DNA of 64,000 nucleotides from Crystallibacter degradans (GTDB lineage: Bacteria > Actinomycetota > Actinomycetes > Actinomycetales > Micrococcaceae). Location of the stretch: contig NZ_JABBCH010000001.1 of assembly GCF_012952295.1 (NCBI RefSeq), positions 62,001 through 126,000 on the forward strand. Reading direction: 5' to 3'. The notes beneath the pieces are model-generated. The model did no database searches, was not told the DNA's origin, and was given only the letters and a program-made list of their open reading frames with translations. Below, in pieces: positions 43,909 through 53,596 of the stretch. Position numbers and translations under genes: made by a program. Position 1 is the first letter of the stretch, and each line of letters begins with the position of its first letter.

Positions 43909-44469
43909 GTGCGGCGGATTATCAACTCGACCTACATTTCGCTTGACGGGGTCATCAAGAATCCCCAGACCTGGCCGACCCTCGAAGGGCACGACGACGC
44001 CGGCGCGGATCTTCAGCTTGAGCTGCTGCAACAGTGCGACGCCGTCCTGCTGGGCAAAGAGACCTACGAAAGCTTCGCCTCCGTGTGGGAGGGGCAATCC
44101 GGGGATCCCTATACCGACCAGATCAACAGGATGAGAAAGTACGTTGTCTCATCGACGCTGGACGAGACGAGCTGGGAGAACAGCACTGTCATCACCGGTG
44201 ATCCTGCCGCCGAGGTCCGGCGGATCAAAGGGCAGCCCGGCAAGGACATCGTGACCTACGGCTTCGGCCGGCTGGGTCGCGCGCTGATGGAACATGGGTT
44301 GCTGGACGATATCCGGCTATGGGTCCACCCGTTCTTCATCGGCGGAACGGATACGGACAGCCTGCTGTTCGGACATAGTCCCGCCGCGCGCCTGGACCTG
44401 GTGAACACCCAAGCCCTCAAGAACGGGATCATCATCCTGTCCTACACCGTTCGCCACAAGTCTGAGTAG
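43909..44469 (+). CDS. DHFR/RibD-like reductase (copy 1)
   Basis: 186-residue protein of the RibD C-terminal/dihydrofolate-reductase-like family, NADPH-dependent reductases of mixed function. It has the start STYISLDGVIKNPQ, CDAVLLGKETYESFASVW, KYVVSSTLDE, VTYGFGRLGRALMEHGL (cofactor loop) and DDIRLWVHPFFIGGTD. Start GTG 43909 has AGGAGG 5 bases upstream. Another family member lies at 48292. Substrate unknown. Confidence 0.88.
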   Translation: MRRIINSTYISLDGVIKNPQTWPTLEGHDDAGADLQLELLQQCDAVLLGKETYESFASVWEGQSGDPYTDQINRMRKYVVSSTLDETSWENSTVITGDPAAEVRRIKGQPGKDIVTYGFGRLGRALMEHGLLDDIRLWVHPFFIGGTDTDSLLFGHSPAARLDLVNTQALKNGIIILSYTVRHKSE

Positions 44470-44686
44470 CTAACCGCGCTCAGACCTGATGACAGCGCTC
44501 CCGATACAGGGCGCAGGACAAGCAGGCGGCTGCTCCAGGCACAGCTGGGCGGCTCTTCCATCGCAGATGCGCCGCTTGTAGGCTGGGCAGCGGAGAGCCG
44601 GGAAGCCTGGTCGGCACGCGGGTATTTACCTGCGGAACGCTGGCTCGCTCGTGGCCGCGTTTGCACTGCGCGGAAGGGGACTGGTC

Positions 44687-45592
44687 ATGGGTACCGGGTC
44701 AATTGTTGAAACTGGCGCTCTTGTGAAGGATTTCGGTCGTGTCCGGGCCTTGGACAGCCTTCGACTTTCGGTTGCAGAAGGCGAGGTCCATGGGTTCCTG
44801 GGGCCCAACGGCGCAGGGAAATCCACCACGCTGCGGGTGCTGCTAGGCCATATCCGTGCCACCTCGGGAACAGTTCGGGTCTTTGGCCTGGACCCATGGG
44901 CACATGCCGTGCGGACCCACAGGGATATCGCCTACGTTCCGGGGGATGTGAATCTGTGGCCGAATCTCAGCGGCGGTGAAGTGATCGATCTGCTGACCGG
45001 GCTGCGCGGAGGCGCCGACGAGCATCTGCGCCGGCAGCTCATTGACGAGTTTGAGTTCGACCCCCGTCGCAAGGCCCGGACGTATTCGAGGGGCAACAGG
45101 CAGAAGGCCGCGCTCATTGCCGCTTTCGCAAGACCGGCCCGCCTCTATGTGCTGGACGAGCCGAGCGGGGGCCTAGACCCGGTCATGGACACGGTCTTCC
45201 GCCGGCAGATCCGGCGTGTCCGCGCTGAAGGAGCAACTGTTCTCCTCTCAAGCCATATCTTGGGCGAGGTCGAGCAGTTATGCGACAGGGTCACGATCAT
45301 CCGCAAAGGAACGGTCGTGGAATCAGGTTCGCTGGCCGACCTGCGCCATCTCCGACGCACGCATGTGCGTGCCACCGGTCTCAGGGAACCGAGAGCCATC
45401 ACCTCGCGTCCGGAAGTGCACGATCTGCGCGTCGAGGGTACAACGGTTGAATTCGATGCCGAAGCAACAGATCTTAACGGTGTCCTGGCCAGTCTTGCCG
45501 AAGCCGGCATCGACGGTCTCGAAGTGGCGCCGCCGTCATTGGAATCATTGTTTCTGCGCCACTACAGCCGCCTGGACGGACAGGCCCGCTGA
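44687..45592 (+). CDS. ABC exporter ATP-binding protein (polyketide-antibiotic exporter type)
   Basis: 301-residue ATPase. Walker A GPNGAGKST (about 44-52), signature TYSRGNRQK in place of LSGGQ, Walker B LYVLDEPSGGLDP, and switch His in LLSSHILGEVEQL. The Y-S-x-G-N-R-Q variant signature is characteristic of the actinobacterial family annotated as exporters of polyketide antibiotics. ATG 44687 has GGGGAC upstream; the frame extends upstream without an SD. Its TGA shares the A with the permease start. Confidence 0.93.
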   Translation: MGTGSIVETGALVKDFGRVRALDSLRLSVAEGEVHGFLGPNGAGKSTTLRVLLGHIRATSGTVRVFGLDPWAHAVRTHRDIAYVPGDVNLWPNLSGGEVIDLLTGLRGGADEHLRRQLIDEFEFDPRRKARTYSRGNRQKAALIAAFARPARLYVLDEPSGGLDPVMDTVFRRQIRRVRAEGATVLLSSHILGEVEQLCDRVTIIRKGTVVESGSLADLRHLRRTHVRATGLREPRAITSRPEVHDLRVEGTTVEFDAEATDLNGVLASLAEAGIDGLEVAPPSLESLFLRHYSRLDGQAR

Positions 45593-47220
45593 TGGGCGCG
45601 ATGCTGCGCCTGGCCGTGGCCCAGGCCCGACGGGACCGCTGGCAGCTGTGTATCTGGGTCCTGGGCATCTCCGTGCTGGGACTCGCTGCGGCCGCCGCGG
45701 TGGGCAGCGAATTCGGCGGCGAGGCCGAGCGCGCGGGCATCATCGCCGTGGCGGCTGCCAATCCGGCCTTCCTGTTTCTGCGCGGGCTGCCCGATGGGAC
45801 CGGAATCGGAGCGGTCGTATTTTTCCAGGGCTATGCTTTCATGGCAGTGCTTGCCGGATTGATGAACACCTTCTTGGTCATCCGGCACACCCGAAGCGAG
45901 GAGGAACTCGGGCGGGCGGAACTGTTGGGCTCCTCCCCCATCGCCAGAAGCGCTCCGCTGGCCGCGACCCTGCTGCTGGGTGCTGCTGCCAACGTCCTGT
46001 TGTCGGTGTTCGCTGCCGCGGGTTTCGCTGCTGGCGGTCTTCCCGTCGCGGGTTCAGCCATCGCCGGGCTTGCAGTCGGCGCCGTAGGCTTCTTCTTCGT
46101 TGCCGCCGCGGCGGTGCTCGCACAGTTCCTGCCATCCGGCCGCGGGGCCAACGGGGCCGCGGCCGCCCTTGTCGGGCTGGCGTACCTCCTCAGAGGGATC
46201 GGCGACGCGCTCGGAACGGCAGAGGCCAGTCTCATGAGGGTCACCAGCGCCTGGCCGTCCCTGCTCTCACCCATCGGGTGGGGACAGCGCTCGCGCCCGT
46301 TCACTGTTGCTGACCCGCTACCGCTGCTGGTCCCGGCCGTGGCGGCTGCCGTTCTGGCGGTACTGGCTCTCCGGATTCGGCAACGGCGGGATCTCGGGGC
46401 CAGCCTCCTGCCTGACCGGGCAGGGCGGGCACGCAGCAGCGAGGCGGGGCGGTCAATGGTTGGCCTGGCGTGGCGGCTGCAGCGTGCGACTCTGGCCGGG
46501 TGGGCCTTGGGCGGGGCAGCGTTGGGAACCGTGGCCGGCGTGCTCGGACCCGTGGTTGCCGACACCGTGGCCGGCAATCCTTCACTGGCTGAGCTCATTG
46601 CCCGGCTGGTGCCGGGGAGCCGGGCGGACGTGGTCGATGTCTTCGCTGCCGCGCTGCTGGGTATGGCAGGTGTCCTTGGCGCTGCAGCCGGCGTGCAGGC
46701 CATGCTGCGGATGCGTGCCGAGGAAGCCGAGGCACGGGCAGAACTGCTGCTTGCGGCACCGAAGACACGCGCCCGCTGGCTGGCCGCGAATCTGGCCGTC
46801 GCCGCCTTTTCGGTCACGTCCGTATCCGCCGCGGCAGGCAGCGCAGCGTCAGTCGCGCTGGAAGCCTCGGGCACCACCACCGGCAACGGGGGAACTATCA
46901 TTCTGGCTGCCCTGGCCCATGTGCCCGCGGCACTCGTATTCACCGCGGTAGCCGCCCTGACCTTCGCCGTTGTGCCACGGCTGACCGTTCCGCTGGGCTG
47001 GGGACTGCTCGCGGCCGGCCTGGTCCTCGGCCAGTTCGGGGAACTGCTCCGGTTGCCCGCGTGGCTGCAAAACCTCAGTCCATTCCGGCACTCCCCGGCC
47101 CTGCCTGTCGAAGACCTGGACATTACCGCCATCACCGCAGCACTCCTCCTTACCGGAGCCGCGGCAGTCCTGGCCGCCGTAGCCACCGGCCTGCTCAACA
47201 GACGCGACCTCACAAACTAA
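45592..47220 (+). CDS. ABC exporter permease (polyketide-antibiotic exporter type)
   Basis: 542-residue permease with about 12 membrane helices and a large Ala/Gly/Val-rich sequence: LAVAQARRDRWQLCIWVLGI at the start, VIRHTRSEEELGRAELLGSSPIAR, and LRMRAEEAEARAELLLAAPKTR. The two similar RxEEExGRAELL segments show internal duplication of a six-helix unit. TGATG overlap with the ATPase gene. Drug or metabolite export is likely; no biosynthetic cluster is adjacent. Confidence 0.92.
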   Translation: MGAMLRLAVAQARRDRWQLCIWVLGISVLGLAAAAAVGSEFGGEAERAGIIAVAAANPAFLFLRGLPDGTGIGAVVFFQGYAFMAVLAGLMNTFLVIRHTRSEEELGRAELLGSSPIARSAPLAATLLLGAAANVLLSVFAAAGFAAGGLPVAGSAIAGLAVGAVGFFFVAAAAVLAQFLPSGRGANGAAAALVGLAYLLRGIGDALGTAEASLMRVTSAWPSLLSPIGWGQRSRPFTVADPLPLLVPAVAAAVLAVLALRIRQRRDLGASLLPDRAGRARSSEAGRSMVGLAWRLQRATLAGWALGGAALGTVAGVLGPVVADTVAGNPSLAELIARLVPGSRADVVDVFAAALLGMAGVLGAAAGVQAMLRMRAEEAEARAELLLAAPKTRARWLAANLAVAAFSVTSVSAAAGSAASVALEASGTTTGNGGTIILAALAHVPAALVFTAVAALTFAVVPRLTVPLGWGLLAAGLVLGQFGELLRLPAWLQNLSPFRHSPALPVEDLDITAITAALLLTGAAAVLAAVATGLLNRRDLTN

Positions 47221-47692
47221 ACTGCCGCGGAGGTATGCCTCGTCTATGAGGCACGAACCGCCGAAGACACTATTTCGGTCCTGTTGCGGAGCAAAACCCT
47301 GGTTCCTCATGCCACGCTCCGAAAGCCGACTGTTCCTGAAAGCTCGGCGGCCATCCCGTCTCGCCACCGACCCGCCATGGCGCTCATGGTTAGTGGTGCT
47401 GGCTGCCGCCCACGGACGCTATCGGTTTCGGATTCGACGGGGATTTATTAGTAAAAGCACGCTGTGCACCGCTCAAGGTGCGCACCGTCGTCGTACTTCT
47501 AGCGGTCGTCGCACATAAAGTGCCGGATGTTGCGGAATCGCAATCTCAGGGGCTGTCTTCACCATTCCGGAACGGTGGATTGCATCTCGATTAATGCCAT
47601 TGTTCGCGCCCTCGGGCAAAACCTACGGTGAACATATGGCTTGGGCCTACTGTCCATGGCCGAAGCGTCAACAATTCCGATTGGAGAAGGTC
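47221..47692. other. Intergenic region without a supported gene
   Basis: 472 bp between the exporter and a lipoprotein gene. Open frames are Arg/Ser-rich and lack an SD. It includes TTAGTAAAAGCACGCTGTGC (about 47448) and the GTCGT-rich CACCGTCGTCGTACTTCTAG (47483-47502). The latter resembles, over about 15 bases, the end of the RraA gene at 58390-58404. Promoter of the lipoprotein gene probably lies at its right end. Confidence 0.5.
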
Positions 47693-48247
47693 ATGACACT
47701 TCAGGAACAGAAACGCTGGATAACCCGGATGGCAGCCGCAGGAATTATCTCGCTGGGCGCATTCGGAATGGTTGGATGCGATACCGCCGGAAATGAAGCC
47801 GGCACGGATGTTGAGGACGTCCAGGAAGAAGGCGATAACCCGGACATTACCGGGCAGGCTACTGATGCTGCCGGCGAGGATGTCAGGACTCCGCTGTTTG
47901 TCGGGCCGTACGACCAAGCCTTCAACGATGAGGCCGATATCTATGTCGGTGAAGTGGTGACGGTCTCGGCCAACGTCAACGAGATTGTCACACCCATGTC
48001 CTTCACGATTGCAGGGACGGACGAGACAACTGTGGACCCGTTGCTGATCGTCCATGACGGCCAGATGACGGATCTCTCGGAGGGTACGGCCGTGGAAGTC
48101 ACGGGCACGTATCAGGAGGCCTTTGACCTGCCGACCGTCGAAGAAAACATGGACCTGGACCTCGAAGACGACGGCTTCGCCGACCACGACAAGGAACCGT
48201 ATATCGAGGCCACCAATATTGATACCTCAGTACCCGCTGAGGAGTGA
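47693..48247 (+). CDS. Probable lipoprotein, acidic
   Basis: 184-residue exported protein. Signal region WITRMAAAGIISLGAFGMVG ends in a cysteine (GMVGCDT, lipobox-like); the mature chain is very acidic (DVEDVQEEGDN). It has a small beta domain YVGEVVTVSANVNEIVTPMSF and SEGTAVEVTGTYQEAFDL resembling an OB-like DUF4131/YgiW-type fold, unassigned. ATG 47693 has GGAGAAGG upstream. Tail charge DLDLEDDGF could bind cations. Function unknown. Confidence 0.82.
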   Translation: MTLQEQKRWITRMAAAGIISLGAFGMVGCDTAGNEAGTDVEDVQEEGDNPDITGQATDAAGEDVRTPLFVGPYDQAFNDEADIYVGEVVTVSANVNEIVTPMSFTIAGTDETTVDPLLIVHDGQMTDLSEGTAVEVTGTYQEAFDLPTVEENMDLDLEDDGFADHDKEPYIEATNIDTSVPAEE

Positions 48248-48291
48248 GCCTGAGGAGTAATATTGGGCTCCCCAAAGCAAAGGAGAGCCCC

Positions 48292-48873
48292 GTGGGCAAA
48301 GTGGTCATGTACGGCTCGGTGTCAGTCGACGGCTTCATCGCGGACGAGAACGACCAGCCCGGACCCCTGTTCGACTGGTTGACCAGCGGTGACGTGCCGC
48401 TGGACGAGAGCGGCGAGTTGAAGGTGTCGCAGACGTCCTACGACTACACCCGGCCGTACTGGGACCAGATCGGGGCGACCATCGCCGGCCGCCATGTCTT
48501 CGACATGACGGATGGCTGGGACGGGAAGCCTCCGGCCGGGGTCGACCACGTGGTCGTCGTGACGCACCGGCCAGAGCCCGAGGGCTGGGACCCCGAGGCG
48601 CCGTTTCACTTCGTCGACGGCGTCGAGGCAGCCGTGGCCAAGGCGCAGGAGCTCGCGGGTGACCGCATCGTCGAGGTCGCCGCTGGGGACGTCGGTGGCC
48701 AGGCGCTTGCCGCGGGCCTGGTCGACGAGGTGCGCATGGACGTCGCACCCGTCGTGTTCGGGTCCGGCAAGCGCTACTTCGGGTCGGTCCACGCACAGCA
48801 CCTGTTGGAGGATCCCGACGTGGTGATTCAGGGCAACCGGGTGCTTCACCTGCGTTATCGGGTGCGCCGCTGA
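48292..48873 (+). CDS. DHFR/RibD-like reductase (copy 2)
   Basis: 193-residue RibD C-terminal-type protein. Start region VGKVVMYGSVSVDGFIADEN, then GATIAGRHVFDMTDGW and the cofactor region GDRIVEVAAGDVGGQALAAG, ending DEVRMDVAPVVFGSGKRYF. GTG 48292 is preceded by AAAGGAG at 6-8 bases; a GTG 48 bp upstream has none. Shares the family but not close identity with copy 1. The 3' end overlaps the convergent amidohydrolase gene by 19 bp. Confidence 0.88.
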   Translation: MGKVVMYGSVSVDGFIADENDQPGPLFDWLTSGDVPLDESGELKVSQTSYDYTRPYWDQIGATIAGRHVFDMTDGWDGKPPAGVDHVVVVTHRPEPEGWDPEAPFHFVDGVEAAVAKAQELAGDRIVEVAAGDVGGQALAAGLVDEVRMDVAPVVFGSGKRYFGSVHAQHLLEDPDVVIQGNRVLHLRYRVRR

Positions 48874-50153
48874 ACCGACCCGCGGTCCAGCTCACCCTCG
48901 GCCAGGCGCTGCACCACGACGGTGAGCATGTGCAGGCCGGCGACGATGTCCTCGTCCCGGGTGTACTCGTGTTCGTTGTGCGAGATGCCCTCCACCGACG
49001 GAACGAACAGCATGACCGTGGGGACGATGTCCTTCATGTTGGTCGAGTCGTGCCCGGCCAGGGTCTTGACCCGTCCGTAGGACAAGCCCAGGTCCACGGC
49101 GATCTTCTCGGACAGATCCACACCTTCGGGCTGGTACGGGGTGACCGGCCAGCAGTGCGAGGAGTGCTTCTCCACGGACACGTTGGCCAGCCGCTCGATC
49201 TCGGCCATCCGGTCATGCAGCAGCTGGTCCGCCTGCGCCAGCACCTCCTCGTCCGCGGACCGCAGATCCAGCAGGAGCGTCACCTTCGAGGGCACGACGA
49301 CGGGCGAGTTGGGGTAGACGTCCAGCTGGCCCACCGAGGTGTGCAGGACGCCCGGGAACCGGTCCGCGATCTCCCGTGCGGCAACCACCAGCATCGAGGC
49401 ACCGAGCAGCGCGTCTTTGCGGTCGGCGATCACGGTGGAACCGGTGTGTGCCTGCTCGCCGTGCACCACCAGCTGGTACTTGTTGGCGGCCCAGTTCGAA
49501 TCGACCACGCCGATGGTGATGCCCTTGCGCTCCATGCTGCGGCCCTGCTCGATGTGGATTTCGGCGCAGTAGGCGGCTTCCGGCCCGTTGCCGGTGCCGA
49601 GGCAGTCGATCGATTCCAGCGCCTCCCCCACCGTAATGCCAGAGGGGTCCGCCGTCGTTAGCGCATCCTCAAGCGCGAGCTTTCCGGTGTAGACGGAGCT
49701 GCCCATCATCGAGGGCTTGAAGCGCGCGCCTTCCTCGTTGAACCAATTGACGACGGCGAGGTTGTACTTCGGCTTAGACGTCCCGTTTTCGCTGTGGGCG
49801 GCGACCCGAATGGCGGCGTGCGCCGCGGCGAGGACACCGTACGCGCCGTCGTACCGGCCCGCCGTCGGCTGCGAGTCCAAGTGCGAACCGACCAGGACGT
49901 ACGGTGCGCCGGGGACCAGTTCGAGCAGGCCGAACTGGTTGCCGATCCGGTCGAACTCCACGCGGAATCCGTGCTGTTCGAGCAGCCGGGTCAGCCAAGC
50001 GCGCTGTTCGCCGTCGGCCGCGCTGCCGGCCAGCCGGTGCACGCCGCCGTTCGCGGTGGCGCCGAACGTGCACAGGGTGGCGAAGTCTTCAATGAACTTC
50101 GCGTCGCCGCCGGTGAAGGCTGCCGGATTGGGTTCAACGATCGTGGCACTCAT
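48855..50153 (-). CDS. M20 amidohydrolase (N-carbamoyl-L-amino-acid hydrolase / allantoate amidohydrolase type)
   Basis: 432-residue zinc- or manganese-dependent hydrolase that removes carbamoyl groups from N-carbamoyl amino acids or ureides. Metal ligands: GSHLDSQPTAGRYDGAYG (His, Asp), VVNWFNEEGARF (Glu), EIHIEQG (His) and HNEHEYT (His). ATG 50153 has GGAGAAACC upstream. 43 bp before it on the same strand lies the TPP enzyme; the PucR-type regulator is divergent from that gene. The substrate could be allantoate or an N-carbamoyl amino acid; sequence alone does not decide. Confidence 0.93.
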   Translation of the reverse strand: MSATIVEPNPAAFTGGDAKFIEDFATLCTFGATANGGVHRLAGSAADGEQRAWLTRLLEQHGFRVEFDRIGNQFGLLELVPGAPYVLVGSHLDSQPTAGRYDGAYGVLAAAHAAIRVAAHSENGTSKPKYNLAVVNWFNEEGARFKPSMMGSSVYTGKLALEDALTTADPSGITVGEALESIDCLGTGNGPEAAYCAEIHIEQGRSMERKGITIGVVDSNWAANKYQLVVHGEQAHTGSTVIADRKDALLGASMLVVAAREIADRFPGVLHTSVGQLDVYPNSPVVVPSKVTLLLDLRSADEEVLAQADQLLHDRMAEIERLANVSVEKHSSHCWPVTPYQPEGVDLSEKIAVDLGLSYGRVKTLAGHDSTNMKDIVPTVMLFVPSVEGISHNEHEYTRDEDIVAGLHMLTVVVQRLAEGELDRGSVQRRTR

Positions 50154-50196
50154 GGTTTCTCCTCTGGAAAGCTGTTCGGGCGAAAGTTGCGCGGGG

Positions 50197-51861
50197 TCAG
50201 GAATCCGTCCGCGGGGCGCGGGTTTCGGGGTCCTGCAGGACGTGCAGCACGGCGGGCTTGCCGCTGGCCACCGCGCGGCGGAAGGCTGCCTGAAAATCCT
50301 CGGTGCGTTCCACCCGCTCACCGTGGCCGCCGTAGGTTTCGGCCCAGGCGGCGAAGTCGGGATTGGTCAGGTGGGTGCCCGAGGGGCGGCCGGGGTATTC
50401 CCGTTCCTGGTGTTCGCGGATGGTGGCGAAGCACTGGTTGTCCACCACGATGGCGATGAACCTGCCGCCGTAACCCACCGCCGTCGCAATTTCCTGGCCG
50501 TTCATCATGAAGCAGCCGTCGCCGGCCACCGAGACCACCTGGCGTTCGGGGAAGATCAGGCTGGCGGCCACGGCGGCGGGGATGCCCATGCCCATGGCGC
50601 CGTTGCGCGGCGCGGCCAGCGAGTTGGCGGCGGTGTGCTGCAGGTAACGTCCCGGCCACAGTGCGTGGTTGCCTGCGCCGCATGTGATAACGGCGTCCTG
50701 CTCCAGCTCGCCGCGGAGGATCTCCATGCACACGCCCATGTCGACGCCGATCCCGCCGTCCGGCCGCGGGGTGGAGTAGCTTTCATAGTCGGCGCGGGCG
50801 TCCGCGAGCCAGTTCGGCTGCGGCGACGTGCGGTAGTCCTGCCCGGCGAGCGCCAGGCTGAAGGCGGTCACGTCCGCGAAGATGTGCTGGTCCAGCGGGC
50901 CGTAGTGGCCCAGCGTATCGCCGGGCATGACCAGCACTGTTTCGGCCGAAAGCCCGCGAGTGTAGCCGTCGCTAAGCACGTCGCCGCGTGGGCAGCCGAT
51001 CAGCACCAGCAGGTCCGCCTCGTCCAGCAGCCGTGCGTTAGCGTCGCTGCGGGCATAACCGAGGTAGCCGATGTAGGAGTTGCCGCCGTCGAGCACGTGC
51101 GGCACGGCGTCATACGCGCGCCAGTCCGCGGCGACCGGTACACCGTGCACTGCGGCCCAGCGGGCCAAGGCTTCGCCGGATTCCTGCGTCCAGCCTTCCC
51201 CGCCAACCACGATCAGCGGCCGCCGCGCCTGGGCGAAGCGGCGGCCCAGTGCTTCCAGATCCGCGGGAGCAGGAGCCGTCCTGGCCAGGGCACGAGGAGC
51301 AACCGGGGCGCCGCGCTGGACCGCGTGGGTCAGCACATCCTCGGGCAGGCCGATCACCACCGGCCCGGGCCGTCCGCTCAGGGAGGTGTGGATGGCGTCA
51401 TCGACGACGGCGGCGGCCGAGGCTGCGTCGTCGAGCACTACCACCTTCTTGGCCGTGCTGCCGAACCAGGCGGTGATGTCGAACTCCTGGAACGCTTCGC
51501 GGCCGCGGTCAGCCACCGGGATCAGGCCGACGAAGAGGATCATCGGGGTGGCGTCCTGGTACGCGGTGTGCACGGCGATCAGCGCGTTGGCCGCCCCCGG
51601 TCCGCGGGTCACCATGGCCACACCCGGCAGGTCCGTGAGTCGGCCTTCCGCCACGGCCATGAAACCGGCGCCGCCCTCGTGACGGGTGATCACCGTGTTG
51701 ATCGACGAATCGTGTAGCCCGTCGAGGACATCCAGGAAGCTCTCCCCCGGCACGCCGTAGACCCGGCGGATGCCGGCGGCCTCCAGTTGGGCGACGATCA
51801 GGTGCCCGGCGGAAATCGTGTCCGTCTCGGTGGATGTCCGGGTCTCGGTCATAACGCTCAC
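50197..51861 (-). CDS. Thiamine-diphosphate-dependent enzyme of the acetolactate synthase-like family
   Basis: 554-residue cytosolic enzyme. N-terminal Pyr domain with the catalytic glutamate in RHEGGAGFMAVAEG; central domain (about 195-330); C-terminal PP domain with GDGCFMMNGQEIATAVGYGG and the Asn of VVDNQ (GDG-xN motif). It resembles decarboxylases/carboligases such as acetolactate synthase large subunits, but it has no small subunit nearby. In a PucR-governed amide/ureide locus, a 2-keto acid or glyoxylate carboligase role is possible. ATG codons at the start are weakly SD-supported. Confidence 0.9.
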   Translation of the reverse strand: MSVMTETRTSTETDTISAGHLIVAQLEAAGIRRVYGVPGESFLDVLDGLHDSSINTVITRHEGGAGFMAVAEGRLTDLPGVAMVTRGPGAANALIAVHTAYQDATPMILFVGLIPVADRGREAFQEFDITAWFGSTAKKVVVLDDAASAAAVVDDAIHTSLSGRPGPVVIGLPEDVLTHAVQRGAPVAPRALARTAPAPADLEALGRRFAQARRPLIVVGGEGWTQESGEALARWAAVHGVPVAADWRAYDAVPHVLDGGNSYIGYLGYARSDANARLLDEADLLVLIGCPRGDVLSDGYTRGLSAETVLVMPGDTLGHYGPLDQHIFADVTAFSLALAGQDYRTSPQPNWLADARADYESYSTPRPDGGIGVDMGVCMEILRGELEQDAVITCGAGNHALWPGRYLQHTAANSLAAPRNGAMGMGIPAAVAASLIFPERQVVSVAGDGCFMMNGQEIATAVGYGGRFIAIVVDNQCFATIREHQEREYPGRPSGTHLTNPDFAAWAETYGGHGERVERTEDFQAAFRRAVASGKPAVLHVLQDPETRAPRTDS

Positions 51862-52030
51862 TGCTAATCGTCCTCCACAGGTCTTCGGTGTCCAGGTACT
51901 CGCCTCAGTTGCCCTACACAGCTATGTGCAGAACCCGGCGCTCTGGCTGTCGGTCTGTTCCCATGATCGCAGTCAGCCGGGCAGCTGGAACTAGCAATAG
52001 CCAACGCTTTATTTCCCCTACACTGTGCTC

Positions 52031-53206
52031 ATGCACACACCCGCTGGCAGTGCCGCCTCATCCCCCGCATCCCGCGTCGACGATGCCCGCTGGGTGCAGC
52101 TAGTGCGCGGGCTGAAGGACAAGCTGCCCAGGATGCAGGAGACGTTCGTCGAGCGGGTGCGCGCCATCCCCGAGTACTCCGGGCACGCCGTTTCCGGCGA
52201 GGATCTGCAGTCCGCGGCCGCGAAGGCGATCGAGCTGACGCTGGACGCGATGGCCGGCAAGGAGCACTACCCGCGGCTGCTGGAGTTCGCTACCGATCTG
52301 GGCAACCGCCGCGCCCGCCAGGGCTTACCGGCCGAGGCTCTCATCTCCGCCGTCCGGCTGGACTTCCCGATCATCTGGGCCACGCTGCTGGAAATTTCGA
52401 ACAACGACGACGCCGCCCTGCTGGTCCACCGGGCCGAGGAAGTCTGGCGGGTCGTGGACGACTACGCCACGGCCACGCACTCCAGCTACCTGGCGGCGCG
52501 CGTGAGCATGGCCCAGGAGGAAGCCGGTGTCCGGCAGGAATTCATCTCAGCTCTCTTCGGTGCCCAAGGCCGCCTGCCCGAAACCCGCGATCGGTTTGCC
52601 AAGGCCTTCAACCTGAAGCCGGACGTGCCCTACGCCATCGCCGCAGCCAAGGGGCAGCCGGCTGCTGGGCTCCGGAAAGTGGCCGCGGCACCCAACCGAA
52701 GCCTGTCCATGTTCCTGCACCAGGCCGAGGAGTACACCTACCTGTTCTGGCAGGAACCGCGCGGCGGCGGTTTGCGCGGCGCTCTTGGTGCCGGGCTCTC
52801 TTCCCTTCCCTGCGGACTGGCTGCCGCCGACGCCGGACTAGTGGATCTCGCCGCGGCCGGCCGCATCGCTGCCGCCCTGTCGGATCTAGCCACGCCGGAG
52901 GATCAGGAGCCCATCACTATTGAGCGGCACTGGATCCGGCTGGCCCGGGCGCGGATGGATGCGCTCGGCGTGCAGCTTGGCGCCGGGCTGGACGTCCAGC
53001 TTGCCGCAGCCCGGCCGGATGAAATGGAGCGGCTGCGCGAGACCGTCTCCACTTTCCTGGCCAACGGCAGCGTCAGCGCCACGGCGGACCGGCTCTACTG
53101 CCACCGCAACACCATCCTGAACCGGATGCGCCGCTTCAAGGAACTGACCGGGATCGACCTGATGGTCCCGGTGCAGGCCGCCCGCGCCGTCGTCGCCTGG
53201 GCGTGA
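52031..53206 (+). CDS. PucR-family transcriptional regulator
   Basis: 391-residue regulator. The N-terminal sensor region (about 10-190) has RWVQLVRGLKDKLPRMQETF and LPAEALISAVRLDFPIIW. The C-terminal PucR HTH (about 330-385) has FLANGSVSATADRLYCHRNTI and LNRMRRFKELTGIDL. PucR proteins often control purine or amino-acid catabolism. It is divergent from the TPP enzyme-amidohydrolase unit, across about 170 bp, and upstream of the rest of the catabolic genes, so it is the likely local regulator. GTG 52025 is an alternative start. Confidence 0.92.
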   Translation: MHTPAGSAASSPASRVDDARWVQLVRGLKDKLPRMQETFVERVRAIPEYSGHAVSGEDLQSAAAKAIELTLDAMAGKEHYPRLLEFATDLGNRRARQGLPAEALISAVRLDFPIIWATLLEISNNDDAALLVHRAEEVWRVVDDYATATHSSYLAARVSMAQEEAGVRQEFISALFGAQGRLPETRDRFAKAFNLKPDVPYAIAAAKGQPAAGLRKVAAAPNRSLSMFLHQAEEYTYLFWQEPRGGGLRGALGAGLSSLPCGLAAADAGLVDLAAAGRIAAALSDLATPEDQEPITIERHWIRLARARMDALGVQLGAGLDVQLAAARPDEMERLRETVSTFLANGSVSATADRLYCHRNTILNRMRRFKELTGIDLMVPVQAARAVVAWA

Positions 53207-53233
53207 TTAAAACCCACGCGCTTGCGGACTACG

Positions 53234-53596
53234 TCACGATGCCCTTCCTAGATATTCGCGCAGCGCGTCCCGGACAATTTCGCTCGGCTTGCGATGTTCG
53301 CTCTCGGACCTTGCAACGAGCTGCGCGTCCAACTCCTTCGGGAGCCTGATGGAGCGAGTAGGCGAAATGCCTTCCTTGCTCAAAGAGGGTTTCCCAACGG
53401 CACGACGGACGGCCTCTGGCGAGCCGAGTGCAGCTTCGAGCAGGGACCGTCCGGCTTCTGGGCCTTCGGCTTTGGTTATGCGAGCATTCGGTGCGATATC
53501 AGCGGTTTCCGCCCACGCCGCTAGTTCCTCGTAGTGCTCCTGCTCCTGAGGGCTCAGTTCCGCCTCGTTGCTTTCCATAGCTTTCTTGGTGCTCAT
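53234..53596 (-). CDS. Antitoxin, ribbon-helix-helix type
   Basis: 120-residue protein. An acidic helical N-terminus (ELSPQEQEHYEELAAWAETA) and a middle segment with an SLLEAALGSPEAVRRAVG repeat-like region precede a C-terminal RHH segment: RSIRLPKELDAQLVARSESE and RKPSEIVRDALREYL. Such RHH proteins neutralise a partner toxin and repress the operon. Its ATG overlaps the toxin stop codon by 4 bp (ATGA). Note the order toxin first, antitoxin second. Confidence 0.8.
   Translation of the reverse strand: MSTKKAMESNEAELSPQEQEHYEELAAWAETADIAPNARITKAEGPEAGRSLLEAALGSPEAVRRAVGKPSLSKEGISPTRSIRLPKELDAQLVARSESEHRKPSEIVRDALREYLGRAS

Noticed and set aside
42261-43946. Plus-strand open frame of 561 codons over the LuxR gene
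   Set aside because: Antisense of a gene with a clear C-terminal HTH; no SD and no motif.
47246-47518. 90-codon plus-strand frame after the ABC permease
   Set aside because: Basic, Arg/Ser-rich translation without SD or recognisable pattern.
49717-51717. Plus-strand open frame of 666 codons over the amidohydrolase and TPP genes
   Set aside because: Shadow of two well-supported minus-strand genes; no homology and composition typical of antisense frames.
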